Origin: Rhodoblastus sphagnicola | GTDB lineage: Bacteria > Pseudomonadota > Alphaproteobacteria > Rhizobiales > Beijerinckiaceae | Direction of reading: 5' to 3' | Assembly (NCBI RefSeq): GCF_002937075.1 | Contig: NZ_NHSJ01000034.1 | Location: 1-64,000, forward strand | Length of the DNA: 64,000 nucleotides | Shown: piece by piece, positions 54,416 through 63,924 of the stretch | Numbering within the stretch: the first letter of the stretch is position 1 | Layout of the letters: every line of letters begins with the position of its first letter | Notes under the pieces: generated by a model | The model's input: the letters and a program-made list of their open reading frames with translations, nothing else | Told to the model about the DNA's origin: nothing | Database searches by the model: none | Position numbers and translations under genes: made by a program

Positions 54416-54444
54416 CTGTCACATAACCGTCATGCTACTGTCGT
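54416..54444 (+). promoter_or_regulatory. Pho box with three PhoB half-sites
   Basis: CTGTCAC (54416-54422), CCGTCAT (54427-54433) and CTGTCGT (54438-54444) are separated by four bases each, giving the 11-base repeat that PhoB binds. It lies 46-74 bases upstream of the pstS ATG. It should switch the pst operon on when phosphate is low. Confidence 0.88.
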
Positions 54445-54489
54445 AGAGAGTTTCCGCGCGCAAAGCGCGTTCCCTCCCAAGAGGTCCCA

Positions 54490-55536
54490 ATGTCGAAATT
54501 CCTCATGCGCACCGTCGTTGTCGCGGCCTTGGCCACGGCCGCAGCTCCGGTCCTGGCCGCCGACATCTCCGGCGCCGGCGCCACCTTCCCCTATCCGATT
54601 TACGCCAAATGGGCGGACAGCTACAAGACTCAGACCGGTCTCGGCCTGAACTACCAGTCGATCGGCTCGGGCGGCGGCATCAAGCAGATCATCGCCAACA
54701 CCGTGACCTTCGGCGCCACCGACAAGCCGCTCAAGATCGAGGAACTGGAAAAGAACGGCCTGGTGCAATGGCCGCAGGTGATGGGCGGCATCGTGCCGAT
54801 CATCAACATCGACGGCGTCGCCACCGAGCAACTCGTGCTCAGCGGCGACGTTCTGGCCAAGATCTTCCTGGGCGAAATCAAGGCCTGGAACGATCCGGCC
54901 ATCGCCAAGTTGAATCCGAAGCTGAAGCTCTCGGAGGCCCCGATCGCCGTGGTCCATCGTTCGGACGGCTCCGGCACCACCTTCAACTTCACCGACTATC
55001 TCGCCAAGGTTTCGGCCGACTGGAAGACCAAGGTCGGCTCGGACGCCGCGGTGGAATGGCCGGTCGGCCTCGCCGCCAAGGGCAATGAAGGCGTCGCCAA
55101 CACCGTCACCAACACCAAGGGTTCGATCGGCTACGTCGAATACGCCTACGCCAAGCAGAACAAGATCGCCTTCGCCGATCTCGTCAACAAGGATGGCAAG
55201 ACGGTCGCCCCGACCACGGAAGCCTTCCAGGCCGCCGCCGCCAACGCCGACTGGGCCCACGCCCCCGGCTTTTACCAGATCCTGACCAACCAGCCCGGAC
55301 CCAAGTCCTGGCCGATCACCGCCGCCACCTTCATCCTGGTGCACAAGCAGCCGGCCAACCCGGCCGATGTCGCGGACGCCATCAAATTCTTCGACTGGGC
55401 GTTCAAGAACGGCGCCAAGGAAGCGGCGGCCCTCGACTACATCCCGTTGCCCGATAATGTCATCGGCCTGATCCGCAAGACCTGGGCGACCGAAATCAAG
55501 GGCGCCGACGGCAAGACGGTTTACGACGCCAAGTAA
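54490..55536 (+). CDS. pstS: Phosphate ABC transporter substrate-binding protein PstS
   Basis: A 348-residue periplasmic protein. The signal peptide is [24 protein letters not shown]. Phosphate-binding landmarks are [35 protein letters not shown] and [18 protein letters not shown]. Most of the hydrogen-bonding Ser, Thr, Arg and Asp residues of PstS are there. It is first in pstSCAB-phoU-phoB and directly behind the Pho box, so it should be the most strongly expressed. Confidence 0.97.
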   Translation: MSKFLMRTVVVAALATAAAPVLAADISGAGATFPYPIYAKWADSYKTQTGLGLNYQSIGSGGGIKQIIANTVTFGATDKPLKIEELEKNGLVQWPQVMGGIVPIINIDGVATEQLVLSGDVLAKIFLGEIKAWNDPAIAKLNPKLKLSEAPIAVVHRSDGSGTTFNFTDYLAKVSADWKTKVGSDAAVEWPVGLAAKGNEGVANTVTNTKGSIGYVEYAYAKQNKIAFADLVNKDGKTVAPTTEAFQAAAANADWAHAPGFYQILTNQPGPKSWPITAATFILVHKQPANPADVADAIKFFDWAFKNGAKEAAALDYIPLPDNVIGLIRKTWATEIKGADGKTVYDAK

Positions 55537-55589
55537 TCCAATTTTCCGGGCCGGGGGCGCGCCCCCGGCTCTCTCTCGAAAGGCGCATC

Positions 55590-56585
55590 ATGTCGGAGGC
55601 GGTCTTGTCCGAGCAGACAAAACGGGTGTCCTATGGCGACACCCGCGCAAAAGTGCTCAAACTGTTCAATCTGGGCGACACCGCCTTCCACATCCTCACC
55701 AAATCCTGCGCCGTCGCCGTCCTCGTCCTGCTTGGCGGCGTCATCGTCTCGCTGATCCACGGCTCGGCGCCGGCGCTCCGCGAGTTCGGCCTGGGCTTCC
55801 TGACCTCGCAGTCCTGGAACCCGGTCACGGAAAAATTCGGCGCGGCGCCGGCCATTTACGGCACGCTCGTCACCTCCTTCATCGCGCTGCTGATCGCCGC
55901 GCCGATGGGGTTTGGCATCGCCGTCTTCCTCACCGAACTCTGCCCCTACCAGTTGCGCAGACCCGTGGGCATAGCCGTGGAATTGCTCGCCGGCATTCCC
56001 TCGATCATCTACGGCATCTGGGGCATGTTCGTGCTCGCCCCGTTCCTGCAGGAACATGTGCAGCCCGGCCTGATCGCGGCCTTCGCCGGCGTCCCCTGGC
56101 TTGAGAATGTGTTTTCCGGCCCGCCCTACGGCATCGGCATCGCCACCGCCTCGATCATCCTCGCCATCATGATCCTGCCGCTGGTCTCCTCCATCTCGCG
56201 CGACGTGTTCGAAACCGTGCCGCCGGTGCTGAAAGAGGCCGCTTACGGCGTCGGCTGCACCCGATGGGAGGTGATGCGCAGGATCGTCGCGCCTTATACC
56301 GGGGTCGGTCTCGTCGGCGGCATCATGCTGGCGCTCGGCCGCGCCTTGGGCGAGACCATGGCGGTGACCTTCGTGATCGGCAACGCGCACAAGATTTCGC
56401 CCTCGATCCTCGGGCCGGGCACCACGATTTCCGCGACCATCGCCAACGAGTTCACCGAAGCCGACGGCGCGCTCTACACCTCCTCGCTGATCGCGCTCGG
56501 CCTGCTGCTGTTCGTCATCACCTTCTTCGTGCTGGCGGCCTCGCGCCTGCTGCTGGCCCGCATCCAGAGACAGGAAGGACGCTGA
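55590..56585 (+). CDS. pstC: Phosphate ABC transporter permease PstC
   Basis: A 331-residue inner-membrane permease with six hydrophobic helices. Landmarks are [24 protein letters not shown] and the EAA loop [22 protein letters not shown], which contacts PstB. The opening [16 protein letters not shown] is typical. It pairs with PstA, which starts one base after its stop codon. Confidence 0.96.
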   Translation: MSEAVLSEQTKRVSYGDTRAKVLKLFNLGDTAFHILTKSCAVAVLVLLGGVIVSLIHGSAPALREFGLGFLTSQSWNPVTEKFGAAPAIYGTLVTSFIALLIAAPMGFGIAVFLTELCPYQLRRPVGIAVELLAGIPSIIYGIWGMFVLAPFLQEHVQPGLIAAFAGVPWLENVFSGPPYGIGIATASIILAIMILPLVSSISRDVFETVPPVLKEAAYGVGCTRWEVMRRIVAPYTGVGLVGGIMLALGRALGETMAVTFVIGNAHKISPSILGPGTTISATIANEFTEADGALYTSSLIALGLLLFVITFFVLAASRLLLARIQRQEGR

Positions 56586-56586
56586 C

Positions 56587-57426
56587 ATGGCCCTCGCCGC
56601 AACGCGCAAATTACGCAGCTCCATCGCGATGACGGCCTGCGTCGCCGCCGCCGCCATCGGCCTGATCGCCCTGGCGCTGATCCTCGGCGCCCTGCTGTGG
56701 AACGGCTTCACCAGCCTCAACCTCGCCGTGTTCACCCAGAACACGCCGCCGCCCGGCGCGGCCGGCGGCCTGCTCAACGCCATTGTCGGCTCGCTGATCA
56801 TGACTTCGCTCGGCGTGGCGATCGGCGCGCCGCTTGGTCTGCTCGCCGGCACCTATATGGCGGAATACGGCCGCTATTCGAAGCTCACCACCGTCGTGCG
56901 CTTCATCAACGACATCCTGCTGTCGGCGCCTTCGATCGTGATCGGCCTGTTCGTCTATGAGATCACCGTGATGCAGATGGGCCATTTCTCGGGCCTGGCC
57001 GGCGCCATAGCGCTGGCGCTGCTGGTGGTTCCCGTCGTCGTGCGCACCACCGAGGACATGCTCAACCTCGTGCCCGGGGGCCTGCGCGAGGCCGCCGCCT
57101 CGCTCGGCCTGCCGCGCGCGCTGATCATCCGGCACATCGCCTACAAGGCGGCCCGCGCCGGCCTGATCACCGGCCTGCTGCTGGCGGTGGCCCGCGTCTC
57201 CGGCGAGACCGCGCCGCTGCTGTTCACCGCCCTGAACAACCAGTTCTTCAGCACCAACCTCAACGCGCCGATGGCGAGCCTTCCGGCCGTGATTTTCCAG
57301 TTCGCCTTGTCGCCTTACAAGGACTGGCAAAACCTCGCCTGGGCCGGCGCCCTGCTGATCACCGTCACGGTGCTCGCCCTGTCCATCACCGCCCGCATCC
57401 TCGGCGCGCAAAAAACCAGCAAGTGA
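56587..57426 (+). CDS. pstA: Phosphate ABC transporter permease PstA
   Basis: A 279-residue permease, second half of the membrane channel. Landmarks are [37 protein letters not shown] and the EAA loop [37 protein letters not shown], followed by [16 protein letters not shown]. It follows pstC by one base and precedes pstB by 13. Confidence 0.96.
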   Translation: MALAATRKLRSSIAMTACVAAAAIGLIALALILGALLWNGFTSLNLAVFTQNTPPPGAAGGLLNAIVGSLIMTSLGVAIGAPLGLLAGTYMAEYGRYSKLTTVVRFINDILLSAPSIVIGLFVYEITVMQMGHFSGLAGAIALALLVVPVVVRTTEDMLNLVPGGLREAAASLGLPRALIIRHIAYKAARAGLITGLLLAVARVSGETAPLLFTALNNQFFSTNLNAPMASLPAVIFQFALSPYKDWQNLAWAGALLITVTVLALSITARILGAQKTSK

Positions 57427-57439
57427 ACGAGATCGCCCC

Positions 57440-58315
57440 ATGACCGAATCCCCGGCTCAAGAGACGGCCAGCCCCGTGCCCGAATCCGAGACCCAGCCCC
57501 TGCCCCAGCAGCCTGTGAACCCGGGCGCCCCCGCCCGCGAAGCCCTGGCGGGCGCCGCCCTGCCCTTGAAAATGTCGGTGCGCAATCTCGACTTCTTCTA
57601 TGGCGACAACCAGGCGCTGAAATCCGTCAACGTGCCGCTCTACGACCGACACGCGACCGCCTTCATCGGCCCATCCGGCTGCGGCAAGTCCACGCTGCTG
57701 CGCGTGCTCAACCGCATGTACGACCTCTATCCCGGCCAACGCGCCACCGGCGACGTGCTGCTCGACGGCGAGAACGTGCTCGACCCCAAGCTCGACCTCA
57801 ATTCGCTGCGCGCCCGCGTCGGCATGGTGTTCCAGAAGCCCACGCCCTTCCCCATGACCATTTACGAGAACATCGCCTTCGGCGTGCGGCTCTACGAGAA
57901 TCTGGGCAAGGCCGACATGGATGACCGCGTCGAAAAGGCCCTGCGCGGCGCCGCGATCTGGGACGAGGTCAAGGACAAGCTCAACGCCTCCGGCCTGTCG
58001 CTGTCGGGCGGCCAGCAGCAGCGCCTGTGCATCGCCCGCACCGTGGCGATCCAGCCGGAAGTGATCCTGTTCGACGAGCCCTGCTCGGCGCTCGACCCCA
58101 TTTCCACGGCAAAGGTGGAAGAACTGATCGACGAATTGCGTAACCACTACACCATCGCCATCGTCACCCATAACATGCAGCAGGCGGTCCGCGTCTCGCA
58201 GTACACCGCCTTCATGTATCTCGGCGAAATGGTGGAGTTCGGGGAAACCGGCCAGATTTTCCAGACGCCGCGTGAAAGCCGCACCCAGGACTATATCACC
58301 GGCCGCTTCGGCTGA
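57440..58315 (+). CDS. pstB: Phosphate ABC transporter ATP-binding protein PstB
   Basis: A 291-residue ATPase. A 45-residue Pro/Glu-rich N-terminal extension precedes the ABC core: Walker [18 protein letters not shown], signature [13 protein letters not shown], Walker [15 protein letters not shown] and the switch His in [14 protein letters not shown]. The C-terminal [10 protein letters not shown]...DYITGRFG is typical. The extension is longer than in E. coli and has no evident role. Confidence 0.97.
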   Translation: MTESPAQETASPVPESETQPLPQQPVNPGAPAREALAGAALPLKMSVRNLDFFYGDNQALKSVNVPLYDRHATAFIGPSGCGKSTLLRVLNRMYDLYPGQRATGDVLLDGENVLDPKLDLNSLRARVGMVFQKPTPFPMTIYENIAFGVRLYENLGKADMDDRVEKALRGAAIWDEVKDKLNASGLSLSGGQQQRLCIARTVAIQPEVILFDEPCSALDPISTAKVEELIDELRNHYTIAIVTHNMQQAVRVSQYTAFMYLGEMVEFGETGQIFQTPRESRTQDYITGRFG

Positions 58316-58340
58316 GCCTCCTTGAACTGGATTTCCGCCC

Positions 58341-59042
58341 ATGGTCGAACAACACACCGTCAGATCCTTCGACGCCGAGCTTGAACTGCTCGGCCGCCAC
58401 ATTTCCGAAATGGGCGGCATTGCCGAAAAGATGCTCGCCGACGCCATGGACGCGCTGGCCGGCATGAACGCCGAACTGGCGCGACAGGTCATCAGCGCCG
58501 ACGCGCGGCTGGACGCGTTGCAGCGCACGGTCGAAGAAGAGACCGTCGCCGTGATCGCCCGCCGCCAGCCGGTCGCCGTGGACCTGCGCGAAATCATCGG
58601 CGCGCTGCGCATTTCCGGCGATCTCGAACGCGTCGGCGATCTGGCGAAAAACATCGCCAAGCGCGCCGCCAAGATCGCCGGCGAGGGCCGCATGCCGCGC
58701 GCCATGGTCGGCCTGAAGAGCATGCACGACCTCGCGGTGATGCAACTCAACGACGTGCTCGACGCCTATGCCCAACGCGACGCCGAGCGCGCCAAGGCGG
58801 TGTGGCTGCGCGACGCCGAACTCGATTCGCTGGAGGATTCCGTGTTCCGCGATCTCCTCACCCACATGATGGAAGACCCGCGCAACATCACCTTCTGCAC
58901 CCATCTGCTGTTCTGCTCGAAAAATCTCGAGCGGGTCGGCGACCACACCACCAATATCGCCGAGACGGTGTTCTATATCCGCACCGGCCGCCCCCTGCCC
59001 AACGAACGGCCGCGCGGCGCCGCTTCCACCGACCTCGCGTAA
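58341..59042 (+). CDS. phoU: Phosphate signalling complex protein PhoU
   Basis: A 233-residue helical protein of two three-helix bundles. Metal-binding repeats are visible as RISGDLERVGDLAKNIAKRA and CSKNLERVGDHTTNIAETV (E-R-x-G-D). PhoU links PstSCAB to PhoR and silences the regulon when phosphate is plentiful. It begins 25 bases after pstB and ends 11 before phoB. Confidence 0.96.
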   Translation: MVEQHTVRSFDAELELLGRHISEMGGIAEKMLADAMDALAGMNAELARQVISADARLDALQRTVEEETVAVIARRQPVAVDLREIIGALRISGDLERVGDLAKNIAKRAAKIAGEGRMPRAMVGLKSMHDLAVMQLNDVLDAYAQRDAERAKAVWLRDAELDSLEDSVFRDLLTHMMEDPRNITFCTHLLFCSKNLERVGDHTTNIAETVFYIRTGRPLPNERPRGAASTDLA

Positions 59043-59053
59043 GAGAAACGGCC

Positions 59054-59797
59054 ATGAACGAGACGCGCGTAAACACCATTACCGCGGCCTCTCCCGGAGG
59101 GGCGCCGCGCATCCTGGTGGTCGAGGACGAATCCGCCCTGTCGCTGCTGCTGGCCTATAATCTGGAGGCCGAAGGCTATGTGGTGGAGCGGGTCGAGCGC
59201 GGCGACGAGGCGGAATTGCGGCTGGAGGAAGCCGCGCCCGATCTGGTGATCCTCGACTGGATGCTGCCCGGCGTCTCCGGCCTGGAAATCTGCCGCCGTT
59301 TACGCGCGAGAGAAGCCACGCGCACGCTGCCGGTGATCATGCTGACCGCGCGCGGGGAAGAAGGCGAGCGCGTGCGCGGCCTCTCGGTCGGCGCCGACGA
59401 TTACGTGGTCAAACCGTTTTCGGTTCCCGAATTGATGGCCCGTGTGCGCGCCCTGCTGCGCCGCGCCCGCCCGGAGCGCGTGGCGACCAAACTCGCCGCC
59501 GGCGACATCGAACTCGACCGCGAAACCCGCCGCGTCCGCCGCTCCGGCCGCGATATCCACCTGGGGCCAACCGAATTCCGCCTGCTGGAATATCTGATGG
59601 AAAAGCCGGGCCGGGTGTTCGCGCGCTCGCAACTGCTGGACAGCGTGTGGGGATTTTCCGCGGAGATCGACGAGCGCACCGTGGACGTCCACGTCGGCCG
59701 CCTGCGCAAGGCGTTGGCGCAGGGCGGCGAGGACGACCCGATCCGCACCGTGCGCGGGGCGGGCTACGCTTTTGACGAGACCTTCGGCAGAGGCTGA
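59054..59797 (+). CDS. phoB: Phosphate regulon response regulator PhoB
   Basis: A 247-residue OmpR-type regulator. The receiver has ILVVEDESALSLLLAYNLEAEG, the phosphorylated Asp in LVILDWMLPGVSG and IMLTARGEEGERVRGLSVGADDYVVKPFS. The winged helix has LGPTEFRLLEYLMEKPGRVFARSQLLDSVWG and DERTVDVHVGRLRKAL. It begins at 59054 with a 15-residue extra leader. It closes the regulon and should bind the site at 54416-54444. Confidence 0.97.
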   Translation: MNETRVNTITAASPGGAPRILVVEDESALSLLLAYNLEAEGYVVERVERGDEAELRLEEAAPDLVILDWMLPGVSGLEICRRLRAREATRTLPVIMLTARGEEGERVRGLSVGADDYVVKPFSVPELMARVRALLRRARPERVATKLAAGDIELDRETRRVRRSGRDIHLGPTEFRLLEYLMEKPGRVFARSQLLDSVWGFSAEIDERTVDVHVGRLRKALAQGGEDDPIRTVRGAGYAFDETFGRG

Positions 59798-59864
59798 ACG
59801 CGCGCGATCAGAGTTTTTTCACGTTTCGTGGAAACATGAAAAAGCTCTCGGGTCTTGCTTTAAC

Positions 59865-59976
59865 GCATTTTCTTAACGCGAACCGGTGTCCACTTCGCTT
59901 GAAAATGCTCTAGACTCTTTATTTTCGCATGATCTTTTCCAAAAACCGGTGTCCACTTCTTGGGATCATGCTCTAG
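59865..59976. repeat. Two tandem rhizobial intergenic repeats sharing AACCGGTGTCCACTTC
   Basis: Unit A (59865-59914) has arms GCATTTTC and GAAAATGC; unit B (59927-59976) has arms GCATGATC and GATCATGC. Both carry AACCGGTGTCCACTTC in the loop and end in GCTCTAG. The last TAG (read on the minus strand) of unit B is the stop codon of phyR. An imperfect palindrome of T and A runs (59811-59847) precedes them. These belong to a family seen throughout Bradyrhizobium and its relatives. Confidence 0.85.
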
Positions 59977-60782
59977 GCGGCGGTCGCCGGCTCCCGCCCC
60001 GCCCTGGCGTCGAAGAACAGCGCCTGGCTGACCACGGCGCGCACCATGGCTTCCTCGAACGGCTTGGCGATCAGGAAGGTTGGCTCGGGACGCTGGCCGG
60101 TGAGCAATGTCTCGGGATAGGCGGTGATGAAGATCACCGGCGCCGCAAGAAACTTCAAAATTTCGTCAACCGCCTCCAGGCCCGAGCTGCCGTCGGCGAG
60201 GCGAATGTCCGCCAGCACCAGACCCGGCCGCAGCCGTTCGGCCATTTCGACCGCCTCGGCGCGGGTGCGGGCGTTGCCGCACACCTGATGGCCGAGGCCC
60301 TTCATGATGCTTTCGAGGTCCAGGGCGATGATCGGCTCGTCCTCGACGATCAGGACGGTGGTCGCCACCTGCTCGCCGATTTCGCGACCCGCCACCTCGA
60401 TCAATTGGGACAAGTCCGCCAGCGAACGCTCCAGCACCCGCGCCGCCTGCTCGCAGGTAAATCCTTCGACGGCGGTGAGGAGGAAGGCCTGGCGCGGCAA
60501 GGGCGTGAGGCCCTCCACGCGTCGCTCGGCGGGCGCGCCGGCTTCGCGCCCCCGCGCCGCCACCGCCGCCGAATTGAGCGGCAAGGCGTTCCAGATTCGC
60601 GAGAACGCGCGGTAAGTCGCCACGCGCGCTTCGCAATCGCTGTCGAACAGCGTGGGATCCTCGACCAGAGCTTCGAGCATGGCGACGACATAGGCGTCGC
60701 CGCTCGCCTGACCGCCGCTCAGCGCGCGCGCATAGCGGCGCAGGAACGGAAGCTGCGGACCCACAAGAGCGGCAAGAGACAT
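59973..60782 (-). CDS. phyR: General stress response regulator PhyR
   Basis: A 269-residue protein with an EcfG sigma-like N-terminal domain (MSLAALVGPQLPFLRRYARALSGGQASGDAYV, LPLNS, LTPLPRQAFLLTAVEGFTCEQAARVL) and a C-terminal receiver (VLIVEDEPIIALDLESIM, Asp in LVLADIRLADGSSGLEA, FITAYPE, AKPFEE). On phosphorylation PhyR captures the anti-sigma factor NepR and frees sigma EcfG. The usual neighbours nepR and ecfG are not here. The start at 60782 fits relatives; a TTG lies one codon upstream. An EcfG-type promoter is at 60814-60839. Confidence 0.93.
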   Translation of the reverse strand: MSLAALVGPQLPFLRRYARALSGGQASGDAYVVAMLEALVEDPTLFDSDCEARVATYRAFSRIWNALPLNSAAVAARGREAGAPAERRVEGLTPLPRQAFLLTAVEGFTCEQAARVLERSLADLSQLIEVAGREIGEQVATTVLIVEDEPIIALDLESIMKGLGHQVCGNARTRAEAVEMAERLRPGLVLADIRLADGSSGLEAVDEILKFLAAPVIFITAYPETLLTGQRPEPTFLIAKPFEEAMVRAVVSQALFFDARAGREPATAA

Positions 60783-60813
60783 CAATAAACTCCCGTCCGG
60801 CTAACCGCCCCTC

Positions 60814-60839
60814 AACGCCAAGACTCCGGGTTGGGTTCC
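60814..60839 (-). promoter_or_regulatory. Candidate sigma EcfG promoter of phyR
   Basis: On the minus strand GGAAC (60839-60835) and CGTT (60817-60814) are separated by 17 bases, matching GGAAC-N16/17-CGTT. The -10 element is 31 bases before the phyR ATG. Positive autoregulation of phyR is known in relatives. Confidence 0.6.
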
Positions 60840-60902
60840 CGGCTTCAGAAAAAAAGCCGCGCTTCAGCCATGGGCCGCGCCTTCGCGCATTCTCAAGCGA
60901 CT

Positions 60903-62051
60903 TTAGACCCAGCGCGTCAGATGGTCCAAGGCGCGTTCGAGCGTGTCGCGCTGCTTGGCGAAACAGAAGCGGATGTGGCCGCGCAGGTCGCGGCGCGCGT
61001 AAAAAGCCGAGAGCGGAATGGCGGCGACGCCGGCTTGCGCCACCATGCGCCGGCAGAAGGCGAGATCGTCGCCCGCGCGGTCGAAGGCGGTGAAGTCGGC
61101 CACGGCGAAATAGGTCGCCTGCGCCGGGCGGACGACAAAACCAAGTTGGTTGAGGCCCTTGGTGAGGACATCGCGGCGGTCCCGCAGCGCCTGTTTCAGC
61201 CCGGCGAAATAGCTGTCCGGCAGGACCAGCCCCGCCGCGACCGCCGCCTGAAGGGCGGGCGGCGTCGTAAAGGTGACGAACTGGTGGGCGCGCGCGATCG
61301 GGCCGAGCAGTTTGGCGTCGGCCATGACGTAACCAACCTTCCAGCCGGTCACCGAAAACGTCTTGCCCGCCGAGCCGATCCGCGCGACGCGGTCGCGGAC
61401 GTCCGCAAAGCCGAACAGGCTGGCGTGGCGCGCGTCGTCGAACACCAGATGTTCGTAAACCTCGTCGCAGATGGCGACGAGATCGTGCTCAAGCATGAGA
61501 TCGGCGAGGAAACGCAGTTCGGTTTCGTCAAAAACCTTGCCGATCGGGTTCATCGGCGTGTTGACGACGAGCGCGCGGGTGCGCGGCGTGATCGCCGCCC
61601 GCACCTGCTCGAACGGCAGGCGCCAGTCCGGCGGCGCCAGTTTGACCGCAACCGGAACCGCGCCGCCGCGCCGGATGATCGGCGCGTAGGAATCATAGAC
61701 CGGCTCGAACACGATGACCTCGTCGCCCGGCTCCAGCAAAGCGAGGAAGCAATCCGCCAGCGCCTCGGTGGCGCCCGACGTCACCATGACCTCGCGCTCC
61801 CAATCGGCGTCGAGGCCGAAAAAGCGGCGGGAATTGTCGGCGACCGCCTGGCGCAAAGCCGGCAGGCCCATCATCGGCGGATATTGATGCGGGCCGCCGC
61901 GCAGCGCCGCGACCGCCGCCTCGATCAGCTCCCGCGGCTCCAACCCTTCGGGAAACCCCTGTCCGAGATTGATGGCGCCGCTGTCGCGCGCGAGCGCGGA
62001 CATGATTTCAAAAATCGAGGTTTCGACTTGGGAAAAGGTGGAGTTCGCCAT
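60903..62051 (-). CDS. Class I/II aminotransferase
   Basis: A 382-residue PLP enzyme. The opening INLGQGFPEGLEP, the substrate loop MMGLPALRQAVAD, NTPMNPIGKVFD and the PLP Lys in GSAGKTFSVTGWKVGY place it in the fold-type I group near kynurenine/methionine aminotransferases. The physiological substrate cannot be told. Its ATG at 62051 shares a base with the purK stop (TGATG), so it is translated from the purEK transcript. Confidence 0.85.
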   Translation of the reverse strand: MANSTFSQVETSIFEIMSALARDSGAINLGQGFPEGLEPRELIEAAVAALRGGPHQYPPMMGLPALRQAVADNSRRFFGLDADWEREVMVTSGATEALADCFLALLEPGDEVIVFEPVYDSYAPIIRRGGAVPVAVKLAPPDWRLPFEQVRAAITPRTRALVVNTPMNPIGKVFDETELRFLADLMLEHDLVAICDEVYEHLVFDDARHASLFGFADVRDRVARIGSAGKTFSVTGWKVGYVMADAKLLGPIARAHQFVTFTTPPALQAAVAAGLVLPDSYFAGLKQALRDRRDVLTKGLNQLGFVVRPAQATYFAVADFTAFDRAGDDLAFCRRMVAQAGVAAIPLSAFYARRDLRGHIRFCFAKQRDTLERALDHLTRWV

Positions 62052-63136
62052 CACGTCTTCAGAAAGGTGACATGGCCCATCTTGCGGCCGGGGCGCGCTT
62101 CGCTCTTGCCGTAGAGATGCAGGCAGGCGCCGGGCTGGCGCAGCAACTCGCGCCAGTTTTCGACGTCGTCGCCGATCAGGTTGCGCATCACCACCGGGCC
62201 GTGGGCGCGCGTCGAGCCGAGCGGGAAGCCGCAGACCGCGCGGATGTGCTGCTCGAATTGCGAGGTCACGGCGCCGTCGAGGGTCCAGTGGCCGGAATTG
62301 TGCACGCGCGGCGCGATCTCGTTGACCAGCAGTTTTTGCCCGTCCGGACCGTCCACGACGAACATTTCCACCGCGAGCACGCCGACATAGTCCAGCGCCT
62401 CGGCGATCCGCCGCGCCATGTCATGGGCGCGGTGACGCAGATCGTCGGAAATATTGGCGGGAACGGTGGTGGTGTCGAGAATATGGTTGTCGTGGAGGTT
62501 TTCGCCGACGTCCCAGGCCAGGAATTCGCCGTCGCTCCCGCGCGCCGCCACCACCGAGACCTCGGCGCTGAAGGGCACGAAACCTTCGAGAATGGAGGGC
62601 GTCCCGCCGAGCGACCGGAAGGCGACGGCGAGATCGGAGCCTTCCTTGAGCAGGGCCTGGCCCTTGCCGTCATAGCCGAACCGCCGCGTTTTCAGGATCG
62701 ACGGCCGCCCGATGCGCGCCACGGCGCGGGCGAGCGCGCCGGGATCGTCCACTTGCGCATAGGGCGCGACCTCGATGCCCAATTTCGCGACGAAATCCTT
62801 TTCGACCAGTCGGTCCTGGGTCAGCGCCAGCACGCGCGGCGAGGGCCGCACCGGCTTGAGCTTTTGCAGGAATTCCGCCGTCGCGGCGGGAATGTTCTCG
62901 AATTCATAGGTCACGACATCGACGCTGTCGGCGAAACGCGCCAGCGCCTGCTGGTCGTCATAGGCCGCGAGGGTGGCGCGCGCGGCGACTTCGATCGCCG
63001 GTTCGTCCGCGCCGGGCGTAAAAATATGGCAGGACAAGCCGAGCCGCGCGGCGGCCAGCGCCAGCATGCGGCCGAGTTGGCCGCCGCCGACAATGCCGAT
63101 CCGCGCGCCGGGCGCCAGCGCCCTGTCCGTGTTCAT
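62051..63136 (-). CDS. purK: N5-carboxyaminoimidazole ribonucleotide synthase
   Basis: A 361-residue ATP-grasp enzyme of purine synthesis, converting AIR, bicarbonate and ATP to N5-CAIR. Landmarks are IGIVGGGQLGRMLALAAARLG, the mid-domain RRFGYDGKGQALL glycine loop, EGFVPFSAEVSVVAAR and VNEIAPRVHNSGHWTLDG. It is 15 bases downstream of purE and is followed by the coupled aminotransferase. Confidence 0.96.
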   Translation of the reverse strand: MNTDRALAPGARIGIVGGGQLGRMLALAAARLGLSCHIFTPGADEPAIEVAARATLAAYDDQQALARFADSVDVVTYEFENIPAATAEFLQKLKPVRPSPRVLALTQDRLVEKDFVAKLGIEVAPYAQVDDPGALARAVARIGRPSILKTRRFGYDGKGQALLKEGSDLAVAFRSLGGTPSILEGFVPFSAEVSVVAARGSDGEFLAWDVGENLHDNHILDTTTVPANISDDLRHRAHDMARRIAEALDYVGVLAVEMFVVDGPDGQKLLVNEIAPRVHNSGHWTLDGAVTSQFEQHIRAVCGFPLGSTRAHGPVVMRNLIGDDVENWRELLRQPGACLHLYGKSEARPGRKMGHVTFLKT

Positions 63137-63151
63137 CTCGGCGCGCCCCTG

Positions 63152-63643
63152 TCAGTCATGCGGCCGCTCCGCCACCTTTTCGGTCTGGCGCGCGCGCCAG
63201 GCGTCGAGCCGTTTCGCCAGCGCGGGATCGTTCAGCGCCAGGATCGCGGCGGCGAGCAGGCCGGCGTTGATCGCCCCGGCCTTGCCGATCGCCAGCGCGC
63301 CCACGGGTACGCCCCCGGGCATCTGCACGATCGACAACAGCGAATCCTGCCCAGACAGCGCCTTGGATTCGACGGGAACGCCCAAAACCGGCAGCGGCGT
63401 CATGGCGGCGGTCATGCCCGGCAGATGCGCGGCGCCCCCCGCTCCGGCGATGATCACCTTGAAACCGGCGTCGCGCGCGCCCTTGGCGAAGGCGAACAAC
63501 CGGTCCGGGGTGCGATGCGCGGAGACGATGCGGGCATCCGCGGAAATTCCTAACTCTTCGAGCGTTTCGGCGGCATGACGCATGGTCGCCCAATCGGACT
63601 GGCTGCCCATGATGATGGCGACGGGGCTGTTTGTGTTCGACAC
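63152..63643 (-). CDS. purE: N5-carboxyaminoimidazole ribonucleotide mutase
   Basis: A 163-residue mutase, next step after PurK. Signatures are [27 protein letters not shown] and [17 protein letters not shown], with the C-terminal [19 protein letters not shown]. The start is GTG at 63643; no ATG fits. No good ribosome site precedes it. Confidence 0.95.
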   Translation of the reverse strand: MSNTNSPVAIIMGSQSDWATMRHAAETLEELGISADARIVSAHRTPDRLFAFAKGARDAGFKVIIAGAGGAAHLPGMTAAMTPLPVLGVPVESKALSGQDSLLSIVQMPGGVPVGALAIGKAGAINAGLLAAAILALNDPALAKRLDAWRARQTEKVAERPHD

Positions 63644-63717
63644 TGAAATCGGTTCCGAAAAAAGCGAAGCCGTGGTCCTATGGCGCCAAGCGCGGAAGTA
63701 AAAGCGAAATCTAAGGT

Positions 63718-63924
63718 TCAGGCGATAATATCGGGCGTCAGCGCATCTTCGAGGAAGGTGATGCGGTCGCGCAACACGAGCTTGCGTTTTTTCAGACGCT
63801 GCAATTGCAACCTGTCGTAGGCGCCAACGGCGGTCAGCGCGCCGATGGCGGCGTCGAGGTCGCGGTGCTCCTCGCGCAATCTCTCCAGTTCCGTAGCGAA
63901 TTCGGCCCGTTCTTCGTCACTCAT
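63718..63924 (-). CDS. DUF465 (YdcH-like) small protein
   Basis: A 68-residue helical protein, [27 protein letters not shown] followed by [30 protein letters not shown]. The last part is the family mark. Proteins like this are found just upstream of purE in most alphaproteobacteria. Its role is unknown. GAGAGAC lies ahead of the 63924 start; another ATG four codons earlier is open. Nothing is seen between 63937 and the window end. Confidence 0.85.
   Translation of the reverse strand: MSDEERAEFATELERLREEHRDLDAAIGALTAVGAYDRLQLQRLKKRKLVLRDRITFLEDALTPDIIA

Noticed and set aside
59811-59847. A second parS site around ACGTTTCGTGGAAACATG
   Set aside because: The centre is GTTTC-GTG-GAAAC, which lacks the CACGTG core. 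It fits the neighbouring repeat family better.
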